From Myceligenerans indicum (GTDB lineage Bacteria; Actinomycetota; Actinomycetes; Actinomycetales; Cellulomonadaceae), in NCBI RefSeq assembly GCF_016742955.1, contig NZ_JABBYC010000031.1:1-53196 (forward strand): a stretch of DNA of 53,196 bases, written 5' to 3'. Below are positions 1 to 8,188 of the stretch, in pieces. Position numbers and translations under genes: made by a program. Each line of letters begins with the position of its first letter. Position 1 is the first letter of the stretch. The notes beneath the pieces were generated by a model. That model worked only from the letters and a program-made list of their open reading frames with translations. It was not told the origin of the DNA and searched no databases.

Positions 1-5
1 CCTTA

Positions 6-38
6 TCGTCGGCAGCGTCAGATGTGTATAAGAGACAG
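6..38 (+). other. Sequencing adapter (Nextera Read-1 / Tn5 mosaic end), not genomic
   Basis: The 33 bases read exactly as the Nextera Read-1 tail followed by the 19-base Tn5 mosaic end (AGATGTGTATAAGAGACAG at 20-38). This is library-preparation sequence left at a contig edge. It implies that position 1 is an assembly end, and that bases 1-5 are also suspect. Confidence 0.97.
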
Positions 39-52
39 GGGCGGGGACGGCG

Positions 53-733
53 TCAGACATCGGCGGTCTCCTTGTCCACGCTGCGGCTCGCCTCGTCGAT
101 GGCCTGCACGAACACCGCAGGGTCCTGCGCGCCCGAGACGCCGTAGCGGCCGTCGAGCACGAAGAACGGGACGCCGTTGATGCCGTAGGCGCGGGCCTGG
201 GCGATGTCAGCGGCGACGTCGCCGGCGAACCGGCCGCTGTTCAGCGCCTCGAGCACCTCCTCCCGGTCCAGACCCACCTCGGCGGCCAGGTCGGCGAGCT
301 CGTCGGCGTGCCCGACATGCCGGCCGTCCGTGAAGTAGGCCTTGAGCAGCCGTTCCTTCATCTCGTACTGCTTGCCGTGCGCCTTGGCCAGATGCAGCAG
401 CTCGTGCGCCTTGAGCGTCTTGGTGTGCCGCACGTCGTCCGTGCGGAACTCGACACCCTCGGCGGCCGCGAGCGCGGCGACGTGCTGCTGCATCTGCCGG
501 GCCTGCTCCAGGGGAATCCGCTTGTGCCCGGCGAGGAACTCGGTGGCGGTGCCTTCGAAGTCGACCGGCGTGTCCGGTGACAGCTCGAAGGAGTGGTACT
601 CGATGGTCACGTCGGGCCGGGCGCCGTCGCGCTCGGTGATGCGGTCGATCGCCGACTCGAGCCGGCGCTTGCCGATGTAGCACCAGGGGCAGGCGACGTC
701 GGACCAGATGTCGATCTTCAGGGGTTCGCTCAC
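53..733 (-). CDS. DsbA/FrnE-family thioredoxin-fold oxidoreductase
   Basis: This is a cytoplasmic-type DsbA-family protein of 226 residues with no signal peptide. A C-P-W-C active-site motif sits at residues 15-18, directly after the first beta strand (KIDIWSDVACPWCY), as in FrnE/2-hydroxychromene-2-carboxylate-isomerase-like proteins. The N-G-V-P-F cis-proline loop faces it near residue 180. Such proteins catalyse dithiol/disulphide exchange and often act in oxidative-stress defence; the substrate cannot be read from the sequence. I start at the GTG at 733, whose product begins VSEPLKIDIW. An upstream ATG at 766 adds eleven arginine/proline-rich residues that look like non-coding extension. 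The gene is complete although it lies only 14 bases from the adapter. Confidence 0.85.
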   Translation of the reverse strand: MSEPLKIDIWSDVACPWCYIGKRRLESAIDRITERDGARPDVTIEYHSFELSPDTPVDFEGTATEFLAGHKRIPLEQARQMQQHVAALAAAEGVEFRTDDVRHTKTLKAHELLHLAKAHGKQYEMKERLLKAYFTDGRHVGHADELADLAAEVGLDREEVLEALNSGRFAGDVAADIAQARAYGINGVPFFVLDGRYGVSGAQDPAVFVQAIDEASRSVDKETADV

Positions 734-778
734 GCCGGGCGACAACGCCGGGCGCGGGCGTCGCATTCCGGCCCGCGT

Positions 779-1405
779 CTACCGGCGTTCCGGGGCGTCC
801 CGCAGCGCCGAGACGACTGCGATCCTGTCCGCGCCGTACGTCCGGTCGGCGTGGCGCTGGATGCTGCCGTCGTCGTAGACGACCGTGATCCAGACGTAGC
901 CGTTCTCGGTCCAGCCGGCGAGCCCGCCGAGGGGCTCGTAGACCTCGTCCAGCAGGTCCTGGGCCTGGCGCTCCGGCCCGGCCTCGCCGGGGTCGCCGGG
1001 GTCGCGCCGGGGGTCGTCGGGCGGCTCGGCCCTGGGGTCCGGGGCCGTCGCGGGCTCGGTGAGGTGGAACGTCTCGCCGTCCCAGGTGCCCACGACCGCA
1101 TATTCGCCCCAGGTGGTGTCCCGCACGGACTCGGACTCGACGTCGTCCCAGTCCCAGCCGGTGCTCTGGGGGCCGCCGCACTGGGGAGGGAGCGATTCGG
1201 CGACCCCGCCCAGGCAGAGCTCCGGGGGGCCGTCGCCCTTCTGGAGCACGGTCGCGACCGCGGTCACCGGGTCGCCGCTCGATGCGCCGGCGCCGGATGC
1301 CGGGCCGGCCGGGCCCGCGCAGCCGCCGAGGAGCAGGACGCCGGCCGAGGCGACACCGAGGAGCAGGCGCGGGGATCGTGCCGGGATGGCTCGTCGTTGG
1401 GTCAT
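779..1405 (-). CDS. Putative lipoprotein of unknown function
   Basis: The 208-residue product starts with a basic n-region (MTQRRAIPARSPR), a hydrophobic core and a clear lipobox (LLGGC, Cys near residue 29), so it should be lipid-anchored on the outer face of the membrane. The mature part has a Gly/Ala/Ser-rich tether. It is then an acidic, proline-rich globular region containing several W/Y residues and the segment ENGYVWITVVYDDG, followed by a charged tail. I recognise no catalytic motif or named domain. It lies between the carbonic-anhydrase-like gene (72 bp upstream) and the DsbA-family gene, all on the minus strand. Co-transcription is possible but no functional link is evident. Confidence 0.75.
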   Translation of the reverse strand: MTQRRAIPARSPRLLLGVASAGVLLLGGCAGPAGPASGAGASSGDPVTAVATVLQKGDGPPELCLGGVAESLPPQCGGPQSTGWDWDDVESESVRDTTWGEYAVVGTWDGETFHLTEPATAPDPRAEPPDDPRRDPGDPGEAGPERQAQDLLDEVYEPLGGLAGWTENGYVWITVVYDDGSIQRHADRTYGADRIAVVSALRDAPERR

Positions 1406-1477
1406 GCCTGGTATGTGTCGCGGGGACGACGGCGCTTGCGCAGGCGAGCGGGGGCACCAGGGTCCGGGGGAGAGCGC

Positions 1478-1996
1478 TCAGCCCACCGAGCGGCGGTGCC
1501 GCTCCGCGAGCTTCTGGTACTCGACGGCGTTCTCCCGCACGCGCTCGCGGCCGGCGTCGTCCAGCTCGCCGCGCACCTTCGCGGGCAGTCCCGCGGCCAG
1601 GTGGCCGGCAGGGATCTCCTGCCCCTCGCGCACGAGCGCGCCGGCCGCGACGAGGGCACCGGTGCGGATCACGCTGTTGTTCAGGAGTTTCGCGCCCATG
1701 CCGATGAGGCAGCCGTCCTCGATGGTGGCGCCGTGGACGATCGCCGCGTGCCCGACGCCGACCCCGGCCCCGATGTGCGCCGGGACGCCGGTGTCGGTGT
1801 GCACCACACAGTTGTCCTGGATGTTGCTGCCCTCGCCGAGGGTGATCTCGTCCATGTCGCCGCGCAGGACGGCGCCGTAGAAGACGCTCGCGCGGGGCCC
1901 GATCGTCACGCGGCCCACGATGGTCGCGGTCGGCGCGATCCACGCCGTCGGGTCGATCTGCGGCTCGTGGCCGTCGAAGGGGAGAACAGTCGCCAT
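1478..1996 (-). CDS. Gamma-class carbonic-anhydrase-like hexapeptide-repeat protein
   Basis: The 172-residue protein is a left-handed beta-helix of the gamma carbonic anhydrase/PaaY/YrdA group. Imperfect hexapeptides run through the first 120 residues (ATIVGRVTIG, ASVFYGAVLRGD, ITLGEGSNIQDN). The three histidines expected to bind metal between subunits are visible in VVHTD and in VGHAAIVHG. An alpha-helical C-terminal tail (DDAGRERVRENAVEYQKLAERH) is usual for this trimeric family. Members hydrate CO2 or are catalytically silent, and activity cannot be decided here. I use the ATG at 1996 (MATVLPF). An upstream start at 2056 would add 20 arginine/proline-rich residues lacking family similarity. 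Confidence 0.88.
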   Translation of the reverse strand: MATVLPFDGHEPQIDPTAWIAPTATIVGRVTIGPRASVFYGAVLRGDMDEITLGEGSNIQDNCVVHTDTGVPAHIGAGVGVGHAAIVHGATIEDGCLIGMGAKLLNNSVIRTGALVAAGALVREGQEIPAGHLAAGLPAKVRGELDDAGRERVRENAVEYQKLAERHRRSVG

Positions 1997-2064
1997 GGAG
2001 GGCACCCTACGTCCCGGGCGAGTCGACAGGCACGGAAGCCGGTGGACCGGGGACACTGTGCTGC

Positions 2065-2298
2065 ATGGAAAGTCAGTACAAGCCCGATGACTCCCGGTTC
2101 ATGACACTGACGGACGTCTGCAAGGCCCTCGACGTCTCCAGCGCGATCGTGTACGGCCTGCTGCGCAGCGGCGAGCTGCCGGCCATCCAGGTGGGGCCCA
2201 AGAAGGTCTGGCGGATCGAGCGTTCTCGTTTCGAGGAGTACGTCACCGCCCAGTACGCCCTGGTCCGGGAACGGATCCGGAGCGGCGAGGTCCGGTAG
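2065..2298 (+). CDS. Small helix-turn-helix protein, excisionase/MerR-like
   Basis: This 77-residue protein is almost entirely one winged-HTH domain of the excisionase/AlpA type. A tyrosine-containing recognition helix (VCKALDVSSAIVYGLLRSG) is followed by the wing ELPAIQVGPKKVWRIERSRFEEYV. Such proteins bind DNA as small regulators or recombination directionality factors. There is no integrase nearby, so a transcriptional role is more likely. The gene is divergent from the carbonic-anhydrase-like gene across a 68-bp gap, and its stop abuts the converging MDR reductase gene. No partner or target can be identified. Confidence 0.8.
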   Translation: MESQYKPDDSRFMTLTDVCKALDVSSAIVYGLLRSGELPAIQVGPKKVWRIERSRFEEYVTAQYALVRERIRSGEVR

Positions 2299-2299
2299 G

Positions 2300-3280
2300 T
2301 CACCCGGTGCGGGCCGCGGCGAGCTGCACGACGATCTTGCCGCGGTTCGCGCTGTCGGCGAGCCGCTCGTACGCGGCGGGCGCCTCCTCGAACGGGTAGA
2401 CGCGGTCGACCACGGGGCTGACGGCGGCGGTGGTCAGCCAGTGCGTCACCGCGACGAGGTCGTCGCGGCTCTGGGGGACGGCGAGCATGCGCACCCGCTT
2501 GCCGGTGAACCAGTGGATCGCCGGCCCCGTCGCGAGAGTGGCGAGCAGGTCTCTGGTGCGGCCGCCCACCAGGTAGTAGGCGCCGCCGGGCCGCAGCGCG
2601 CCGTGCACGCGATACGGGGAGCGGCGGGCCACGAGGTCGATGACCAGGTCGTAGCGCTCGCGGTGGCCGGCCCAGTCCTCGGTCTCGAAGTCGATCGTGT
2701 GGTCGGCGCCCGCACGGCGCAGGTGGTCGGCCTTGTCGGCGCGGTCGACTCCCGTGACCTCGGCGCCGGCATGCTTGGCGAGTCCGACGACGAACGCCCC
2801 ACCGGCGCCGCCCGCGCCGTTGACCAACACCCTGTCGCCCTGCCGGACCTTCCCGGCCACGCGCACGGCGCGCCAGGCGATGCAGCCGGCCTGGGGTATC
2901 GCGGCGGCCTCGACGAAGGACAGCTCGGCGGGCTTGCGCGCGAGGAGCCGGGGGGCGGCGACGACGTACTCGGCCAGGCCTCCGCGGTAGCCGGGAAGTT
3001 CGCCGTACACCTCGTCGCCCGGGGCGAGGCCGGTGACGTCGGAGCCCGCGGTGGTGACGACGCCGGCCACGTCGGAGCCGGGGACGGGGTTCCTCGGGCG
3101 TCGCAGGCCGGCGACGCGCGCGTAGAAGGGGCTGCCCGCGAGGTTCTCGCGGTCCGAGCCGTTGAGCGAGGCGGCATGGACGCGCACGAGGACCTGTCCG
3201 GGGCCGGGCTCCGGCCGCGGGATGTCGCCGAGGCGGACGACGTCGGCCGTCCCGTACCGGTCCTGGATGATCGCCCGCAC
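2300..3280 (-). CDS. Zinc-independent MDR-family NAD(P)-dependent oxidoreductase
   Basis: A 326-residue medium-chain reductase of the quinone oxidoreductase (QOR-like) branch. The N-terminal GroES-like domain opens with DRYGTADVVRLGDIPRPEPG and carries the G-S-D-V-A-G substrate-side motif. The Rossmann domain starts near residue 140 with the dinucleotide-binding turn NGAGGAGGAFVVGLAKHAGA. The C-x2-C-x2-C structural zinc loop of true alcohol dehydrogenases is absent, as expected for zinc-free NADPH:quinone or enone reductases. Its substrate cannot be told. It is convergent with the HTH gene and lies 16 bp downstream of the alarmone synthetase gene, so the two may share a transcript. Confidence 0.88.
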   Translation of the reverse strand: MRAIIQDRYGTADVVRLGDIPRPEPGPGQVLVRVHAASLNGSDRENLAGSPFYARVAGLRRPRNPVPGSDVAGVVTTAGSDVTGLAPGDEVYGELPGYRGGLAEYVVAAPRLLARKPAELSFVEAAAIPQAGCIAWRAVRVAGKVRQGDRVLVNGAGGAGGAFVVGLAKHAGAEVTGVDRADKADHLRRAGADHTIDFETEDWAGHRERYDLVIDLVARRSPYRVHGALRPGGAYYLVGGRTRDLLATLATGPAIHWFTGKRVRMLAVPQSRDDLVAVTHWLTTAAVSPVVDRVYPFEEAPAAYERLADSANRGKIVVQLAAARTG

Positions 3281-3296
3281 GGTGTCTCCTCGGCGG

Positions 3297-4058
3297 TCAG
3301 GAGCCGCGGGTGAGGCGGCCGTGGTCGTCGAACCGGGCGTCGTCGGAGCGGCCCGACCAGAACTCGCGCAGGATCTCCTCGGGGCTGAGCAGGGTGTCGG
3401 GGCGCACGGCCGGCTCGGTGCCGCCGGACAGCAGCTTGACCTCGTCGTGGATCCGTTCCATGGAGGTGTCCAGGGACTGGGCGACGTCGGCGGCGAGCTT
3501 CAGCGAGTCGATCAGGTGGCGGGGTACCTCGCGGTCGTACTTGTAGTAGATCTTGTGCTCGAGCGACGCCCAGAAGTCCATCGCGATGGTGCGCAGCTGC
3601 ACCTCGACGATGACGTCCTCCACGCGGTCGGACAGGAAGACCGGCACCTGCAGGATGAGGTGCAGCGACCGGTAGCCGTTCTGCTTGGGCGTGGCGATGT
3701 AGTCGCGCTCCTCCAGGAGCGTGACGTCGGCCTGTTTGATGAGCATGTCGCGTACGTGGTAGATGTCCGAGACGAAGCTGCAGGTCACGCGGATGCCGGC
3801 GATGTCGAACATGTGCTTGCGGATGCCCTCGGGCGTGAACGGGATGCTCTTGCGCCGGCACTTGGCCACGATCGAGTCGAGCGACTTGAGCCGGGAGCCC
3901 ACGTGCTCGACCGGGTTGTACTGCTGCATGTGGCGCAGCTCGTCCCGCAGGATCGAGATCTTCGTCATCACCTCGTCGATGCCGAACTTGTAGGTCAGCG
4001 CCATCCGGCGGACCTCGTGCATCACCACGCGCAGCTCGCTCGGGTCGACCGTGTCCAT
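3297..4058 (-). CDS. Small alarmone synthetase, (p)ppGpp synthetase RelQ/YjbM-like
   Basis: The 253-residue protein contains only a RelA/SpoT nucleotidyltransferase domain. There is no HD hydrolase domain before it and no TGS/ACT region after it, which makes it a small alarmone synthetase. Diagnostic segments are the domain entry RLKSLDSIVAKCRRK, the D-I-A-G-I-R-V strand, the N-G-Y-R-S-L-H motif and EVQLRTIAMDFWASLEHKI, which carries the catalytic E-x-Q. Such enzymes transfer pyrophosphate from ATP to GTP or GDP as part of the stringent response. Length is close to the family norm with a slightly extended acidic/basic C-terminus. It is divergent from the GH87 gene. Confidence 0.9.
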   Translation of the reverse strand: MDTVDPSELRVVMHEVRRMALTYKFGIDEVMTKISILRDELRHMQQYNPVEHVGSRLKSLDSIVAKCRRKSIPFTPEGIRKHMFDIAGIRVTCSFVSDIYHVRDMLIKQADVTLLEERDYIATPKQNGYRSLHLILQVPVFLSDRVEDVIVEVQLRTIAMDFWASLEHKIYYKYDREVPRHLIDSLKLAADVAQSLDTSMERIHDEVKLLSGGTEPAVRPDTLLSPEEILREFWSGRSDDARFDDHGRLTRGS

Positions 4059-4132
4059 GGGCCGATCCTAGGCGGAGGTCCGTGACGACGCCGTGAAAAT
4101 CGGTTGACGTCTTCGCGTGGCCTGCTCGGGGG

Positions 4133-4161
4133 TTGACGGGCCCCTGGTGGGTTCGTAGGCT
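4133..4161 (+). promoter_or_regulatory. Candidate sigma-70-type promoter for the GH87 gene
   Basis: TTGACG at 4133-4138 and TAGGCT at 4156-4161 are separated by 17 bp, a good actinobacterial -35/-10 pair. The predicted start near 4168 leaves a leader of about 110 nt before the GH87 ATG. Prediction by eye, not mapped. Confidence 0.6.
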
Positions 4162-4168
4162 CACCACC

Positions 4169-4178
4169 GCGCAAGAAA
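4169..4178 (+). promoter_or_regulatory. Candidate LacI-family half-operator at the GH87 transcription start
   Basis: GCGCAAGAAA lies immediately after the predicted start site. The core GCGCAAGA recurs in the inverted-repeat cluster before the adjacent lacI gene (7022-7029) and, on the minus strand, at the GH13 promoter (8189-8201). A roadblock site for the adjacent LacI protein is inferred from this recurrence. Confidence 0.4.
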
Positions 4179-4277
4179 TGAACAATCTGGCTGCACAAAG
4201 TTGTCAGCTTGAGAGCAACATTCCGAGCAACTTCATCGCCGCCGCCGTTGTCGCCGGCCACGATCCCTGGAGATCCG

Positions 4278-6992
4278 ATGAGAAGACGCAAGCGCACCAC
4301 CATCGTCACGGCTCTGGCCGGGCTGACCGGCCTGCTGCTGTCCTCGCCGGCCGCCGTCGCCACGCGGCCGGCGTCGGCCGAACCGGTCGATCTCGCCGCG
4401 GGAAAGCCCGTGAGCGCCAGTTCCCACCAGCAGGCGTACGTCTCCGGCAACGTCACCGACGGGGACCCGGCCACGTACTGGGAGTCCGTCAACGACAGCT
4501 TTCCCGAGTGGCTCCAGGTCGACCTGGGCGCCCCGGGAACGGTGACCGGGCTCGAGTTCCGGCTGCCCGCGGGCTGGGAGGCCCGGGACCAGGACGTCAC
4601 GGTCCTGGGGTCCGACGACGGCGTGTCGTTCACGCCCGTCCTCGAACGGGACACCTACTCGTTCGAACCCGGGGCGGCCAACACCGTCCAGGTCGACGTG
4701 CCCGACGCCGGAGCCCGGTTCGTGAGGCTCCGCTTCGAGGCCAACACGGGCTGGCCCGCCGGGCAGCTCTCCGAGCTGCGGGTGCTCGGTGTCCCGGGCG
4801 AGCAGGCGGGCGGCACGAACCTCGCGGACGGGCGACCGGTCTCCGCGTCGTCGTCCACGCAGACCTACGCCGCCTCGCACGCGACCGACGGGGACACCGG
4901 GACCTACTGGGAGTCCGGCGCCGGGCAGTACCCGGCCACCCTCACCACGAGTCTCCAGGCGCCGGCCGAGCTGGCGTCCGTGACGGTCCGGCTGAACCCA
5001 GATCCGGTGTGGGCGCAGCGCACCCAGACGTTCGCGGTGCTCGGCCGCACGGGATCGGGAGCCTTCACGACGCTCGCCGAGCCCGCGCAGTACACCTTCG
5101 CCCCGGCCACCGGGAACGTCGTGACCGTCCCGGTCGCCGGCATCGCGCAGGACGTGCGCCTGGAGTTCTCCGCGAACTCGGGCGCGCCCGGAGCCCAGGT
5201 GGCCGAGTTCGAGGTGCGGGGCACGCCGGGCGAGGATCCGACCGACCCGCCCACGGACGACCCGACCGACCCGCCCACCGACGACCCCACCGACCCGCCG
5301 GACCTGCCGGACGGGCGCGGCGCCGACATGCCGTACCGGATCCTCGAGGCCGAGGACGGAACGCTCGGCGGCGGGGCCGAGCTGCTCGGGCCCAACCGGA
5401 CGGTGGGTGACCTGGCCGGGGAGGCGTCCGGGCGACGGGCCGTGCACCTGGTGCAGGACGGTGCCTGGGTGGAGTGGACGTTGACCGAACCCACGAACAC
5501 GCTCGTGACCAGGTTCTCCATCCCCGACGCCGCGGATGGCGGCGGTCAGGACGGCAGCATCGACATCCTCGTGGACGGCGAGTTCCGCCGCCGGCTCGAC
5601 CTCACCTCCCGCTACTCCTGGGTGTACGGCAACGAGGCCAACCCGGGGAACAGCCCGTCCGCGGGCGGTCCGCGGCACGTCTACGACGAGGCGAGCACGC
5701 TCCTGGACGAGACGGTCCCGGCCGGTTCGACGATCCGGCTGGTGCGTACCTCGGCCAACCCGCTACCGGTCTCCGTGGACTTCATCAGCACCGAGCTGGC
5801 CGGCCCCAAGGCGAACCCGGACCCGGCCCGCTACGTGGAGCCGGACGGGTTCACGCACCAGGACGTGCAGGACGCGCTCGACAAGGCGCGCATGGACACC
5901 GGCGGCGAGTACGACGGCGTGTACCTGCCCGCGGGCGACTACACGACGGCGAGCAAGTTCCAGGTGTACGGCGAGGCGGTCGACGTCGTCGGCGCCGGCC
6001 CCTGGTTCACGCGGTTCCGCGCCCCCGAGGGGCAGACCAACACCGACATCGGCTTCCGCGCCAACTCCTCGGCCAACGGTTCGGCGTTCCGCAGCTTCTC
6101 CTACTGGGGCAACTACGTGCAGCGGATCGACGGGCCGGGCAAGGTGCTGGACTTCACCGGCGTCGCCGACATGACGGTGGACGACCTGTGGGTGGAGCAC
6201 ATGGTGTGCATGTTCTGGGCCGCGAACATGGACGACTCGACGATCACCAACTCCCGGATCCGCAACACCTGGGCCGACGGCATCAACATGACCAACGGCT
6301 CGTCGGGGAACGTGGTGCGTGACATCGAGACCCGCGGCACCGGGGACGACTCCTTCGCCCTGTTCGCCGCGACGGACGCCGGCGGCAGCGGCCAGGCCGG
6401 CAACCTGTACGAGAGCCTCACGTCCCTGGTCACGTGGCGGGCGGCAGGCCTGGCCGTGTACGGCGGCCAGGACAACACGTTCCGCGACATCCTCGTGGCC
6501 GACACCCTGGTCTACTCCGGGGTGACGATCAGCTCGCTCGACTTCGGCTACCCGATGGAGGGCTTCGGACCCGGGGAGACGCGCTTCGAGGAGATCTCGC
6601 TGGTCCGCACCGGCGGGCACTTCTGGGGTGACCAGACGTTCCCGGCGATGTGGCTGTTCTCCGCGTCGAAGGAGTTCCGGGCGATCCGGGTGTCCGACGT
6701 CGACATCGTCGACCCGACGTACTCCGGGATCATGTTCCAGACCAACTACGTCGGCGGGCAGCCGCAGCACGCGATCGAGGACACCGTGTTCACGCGGGTC
6801 TCGGTCAGCGGGGCCCGGCGCAGCGGCGACGACTGGGACGCGAGGTCCGGGTTCGGCATCTGGGCCAACGAGCTGCCGGAGCCGGGACAGGGCCCCGCCG
6901 TCGGCTCGGCGACGTTCGTGGACCTGACCCTCGCGAACAACGCGGTCGACATCCGGAACACGACGAGCACCTTCACGGTCGACCGGGAGTAG
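4278..6992 (+). CDS. Secreted discoidin-containing GH87 glucanase, predicted endo-alpha-1,3-glucanase
   Basis: The 904-residue exoenzyme starts at the ATG at 4278, preceded by GGAG. A Sec signal ends near residue 34 (ASA-EP). Two F5/8-type C (discoidin/CBM32-like) modules follow at roughly 36-175 and 178-320, each with a DGDP/DT...TYWES core. Next come a Pro/Asp/Thr linker with a tandem repeat, a beta-sandwich carbohydrate-binding region (about 350-510), and a right-handed beta-helix to the end. The helix carries WADGIN (Asp667) and GDD (Asp690/691). Their 23/24-residue spacing matches the catalytic aspartates I recall for characterised GH87 enzymes, as does the discoidin-linker-catalytic layout. 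Substrate would be alpha-1,3-glucan or nigeran-like fungal or biofilm glucan. The GH13/importer operon nearby fits uptake of the released oligosaccharides. Another beta-helix glycosidase family is possible. Confidence 0.82.
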   Translation: MRRRKRTTIVTALAGLTGLLLSSPAAVATRPASAEPVDLAAGKPVSASSHQQAYVSGNVTDGDPATYWESVNDSFPEWLQVDLGAPGTVTGLEFRLPAGWEARDQDVTVLGSDDGVSFTPVLERDTYSFEPGAANTVQVDVPDAGARFVRLRFEANTGWPAGQLSELRVLGVPGEQAGGTNLADGRPVSASSSTQTYAASHATDGDTGTYWESGAGQYPATLTTSLQAPAELASVTVRLNPDPVWAQRTQTFAVLGRTGSGAFTTLAEPAQYTFAPATGNVVTVPVAGIAQDVRLEFSANSGAPGAQVAEFEVRGTPGEDPTDPPTDDPTDPPTDDPTDPPDLPDGRGADMPYRILEAEDGTLGGGAELLGPNRTVGDLAGEASGRRAVHLVQDGAWVEWTLTEPTNTLVTRFSIPDAADGGGQDGSIDILVDGEFRRRLDLTSRYSWVYGNEANPGNSPSAGGPRHVYDEASTLLDETVPAGSTIRLVRTSANPLPVSVDFISTELAGPKANPDPARYVEPDGFTHQDVQDALDKARMDTGGEYDGVYLPAGDYTTASKFQVYGEAVDVVGAGPWFTRFRAPEGQTNTDIGFRANSSANGSAFRSFSYWGNYVQRIDGPGKVLDFTGVADMTVDDLWVEHMVCMFWAANMDDSTITNSRIRNTWADGINMTNGSSGNVVRDIETRGTGDDSFALFAATDAGGSGQAGNLYESLTSLVTWRAAGLAVYGGQDNTFRDILVADTLVYSGVTISSLDFGYPMEGFGPGETRFEEISLVRTGGHFWGDQTFPAMWLFSASKEFRAIRVSDVDIVDPTYSGIMFQTNYVGGQPQHAIEDTVFTRVSVSGARRSGDDWDARSGFGIWANELPEPGQGPAVGSATFVDLTLANNAVDIRNTTSTFTVDRE
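5238..5300 (+). repeat. In-frame tandem repeat encoding a Pro-Thr-Asp linker
   Basis: Roughly three copies of a 24-bp unit encode PTDDPTDP-type repeats between the second discoidin module and the downstream carbohydrate-binding region. Such flexible linkers are typical of secreted actinobacterial glycosidases, and the repeat could vary in copy number. Confidence 0.8.
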
Positions 6993-7022
6993 ACCCGCCG
7001 GCGTGGGCCTTCCCGCCTGCCG

Positions 7023-7065
7023 CGCAAGATCTCGCAAGTCGCGCAAGCGGCTTGCGAGATCTTGT
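7023..7065. promoter_or_regulatory. Operator-like inverted repeat upstream of lacI
   Basis: A perfect 14-bp inverted repeat (CAAGATCTCGCAAG at 7025-7038, its complement at 7051-7064) brackets a second, nested palindrome GCAAGC-G-GCTTGC at 7043-7055. It sits between the GH87 stop and the LacI start. CTTGC/GCAAG half-sites are common in LacI-family operators, so autoregulation is likely. The 14-bp stem could also fold as a terminator for the GH87 transcript. A TAAGGT box at 7067-7072, seven bases before the ATG, is a possible -10 for a leaderless lacI mRNA. Confidence 0.6.
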
Positions 7066-7079
7066 GTAAGGTCGATGGT

Positions 7080-8093
7080 ATGGGACGACGACTTGCCGAT
7101 GTGGCCGAGAAGGTCGGGGTCAGCGAAGCGACCGTGAGTCGGGTGCTGAACGGGAAGCCCGGGGTGTCGGCCGCGACGCGCGAGGCCGTGCTCACGGCGC
7201 TGGACGTGCTGGGCTACGAGCGGCCGGTGAAGCTGCGGGGTGACCGGGCCCGGCTGGTGGGGCTCGTGCTGCCGGAGCTGGCCAACCCGATCTTTCCGGC
7301 GTTCGCCGAGGTCATGGGCGGCGCGTTGGCCCAGCAGGGGTTCACGCCCGTGCTGTGCACGCGCAGCGCGGGCGGCATCACCGAGGCCGAGTACATCGAC
7401 CTGCTGCTGACCCAGCAGGTCTCCGGGGTGATCTTCGCCGGAGGGCTGTACGCCGAGCGGGACGCGGACCATGAGCACTACGAGCGGCTGCGGTCCCTCG
7501 GCCTGCCGGTGGTGCTGATCAACGCGTCGATCGACGAACTCGGCTTTCCCCAGGTGTCCTGCGACGACCTGATCGCCACCCAGCAGGGCCTGGAGCACCT
7601 GGTCTCGATGGGGCACGAGCGGATCGGGCTGCTGCTCGGGCCGGGGGACCACGTGCCCTCGGAGCGCAAGCTGGCCGCGGCCCGGTCGTTCGCGGCCCGC
7701 GCCGGGATCGAGTTCCCCGACGAGCTCGTGGTGCACAGCCGCTACGGCATCGAGGCGGGTCAGGCCGCCGGCGCGAGGCTCGTCGAGCGGGGTGTGACCG
7801 CGATCCTCGCGGCCTCGGACCCCCTCGCACTCGGTGCCGTCCGCGCCGTGCGCCGCGCGGGTCTCGACGTGCCGCGGGACGTGTCCGTCGTCGGCTACGA
7901 CGACTCGGCGCTGATGAACTCCACCGACCCGGCCCTGACCACGGTGCGCCAGCCGATCGACCAGATGGGGCGGGCTGCCGTGGACCTGCTGGCCGGCCTG
8001 ATCGAGGGGGCTGCCGTGTCGCGCGACGAGCTGCTGTTCGAGCCTGAGCTGGTGGTGCGCCGCTCCACGGCGGCGGCACGACCGCGGGGGTGA
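7080..8093 (+). CDS. LacI-family transcriptional regulator of the alpha-glucan locus
   Basis: The 337-residue protein has an N-terminal LacI HTH (RRLADVAEKVGVSEATVSRV) and hinge helix. A periplasmic-binding-type sensor domain runs from about residue 60 to the end, with the usual signatures GLVLPELANPIF, GHERIGLLLG, AASDPLALGAVRAVRRAG and DVSVVGYDDS. These proteins repress glycan genes and release DNA on binding a sugar ligand. I take the ATG at 7080. An upstream TTG at 7062 would start inside the operator-like repeat. Flanked by GH87 and GH13 genes, it most plausibly senses an alpha-glucan oligosaccharide. The inverted repeat directly upstream points to autoregulation. Confidence 0.9.
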   Translation: MGRRLADVAEKVGVSEATVSRVLNGKPGVSAATREAVLTALDVLGYERPVKLRGDRARLVGLVLPELANPIFPAFAEVMGGALAQQGFTPVLCTRSAGGITEAEYIDLLLTQQVSGVIFAGGLYAERDADHEHYERLRSLGLPVVLINASIDELGFPQVSCDDLIATQQGLEHLVSMGHERIGLLLGPGDHVPSERKLAAARSFAARAGIEFPDELVVHSRYGIEAGQAAGARLVERGVTAILAASDPLALGAVRAVRRAGLDVPRDVSVVGYDDSALMNSTDPALTTVRQPIDQMGRAAVDLLAGLIEGAAVSRDELLFEPELVVRRSTAAARPRG

Positions 8094-8188
8094 CGCACGG
8101 GTGACCTGCGGGTGACCCGCCGCGGGTGGCGCGGGGCCCGGCGGCGCCGTCGTCGATTCCGGGACAAGATTCCCTGCATATTGTCTGT

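Noticed and set aside
207..1943. Long minus-strand open frame spanning the first three genes
   Set aside because: Overlaps three recognisable genes in another frame and has an arginine-dominated low-complexity translation.
5238..5300. Tandem repeat as a possible CRISPR or minisatellite
   Set aside because: The units are in frame and encode a Pro-Thr-Asp linker in the GH87 enzyme. There are no spacers or cas genes.
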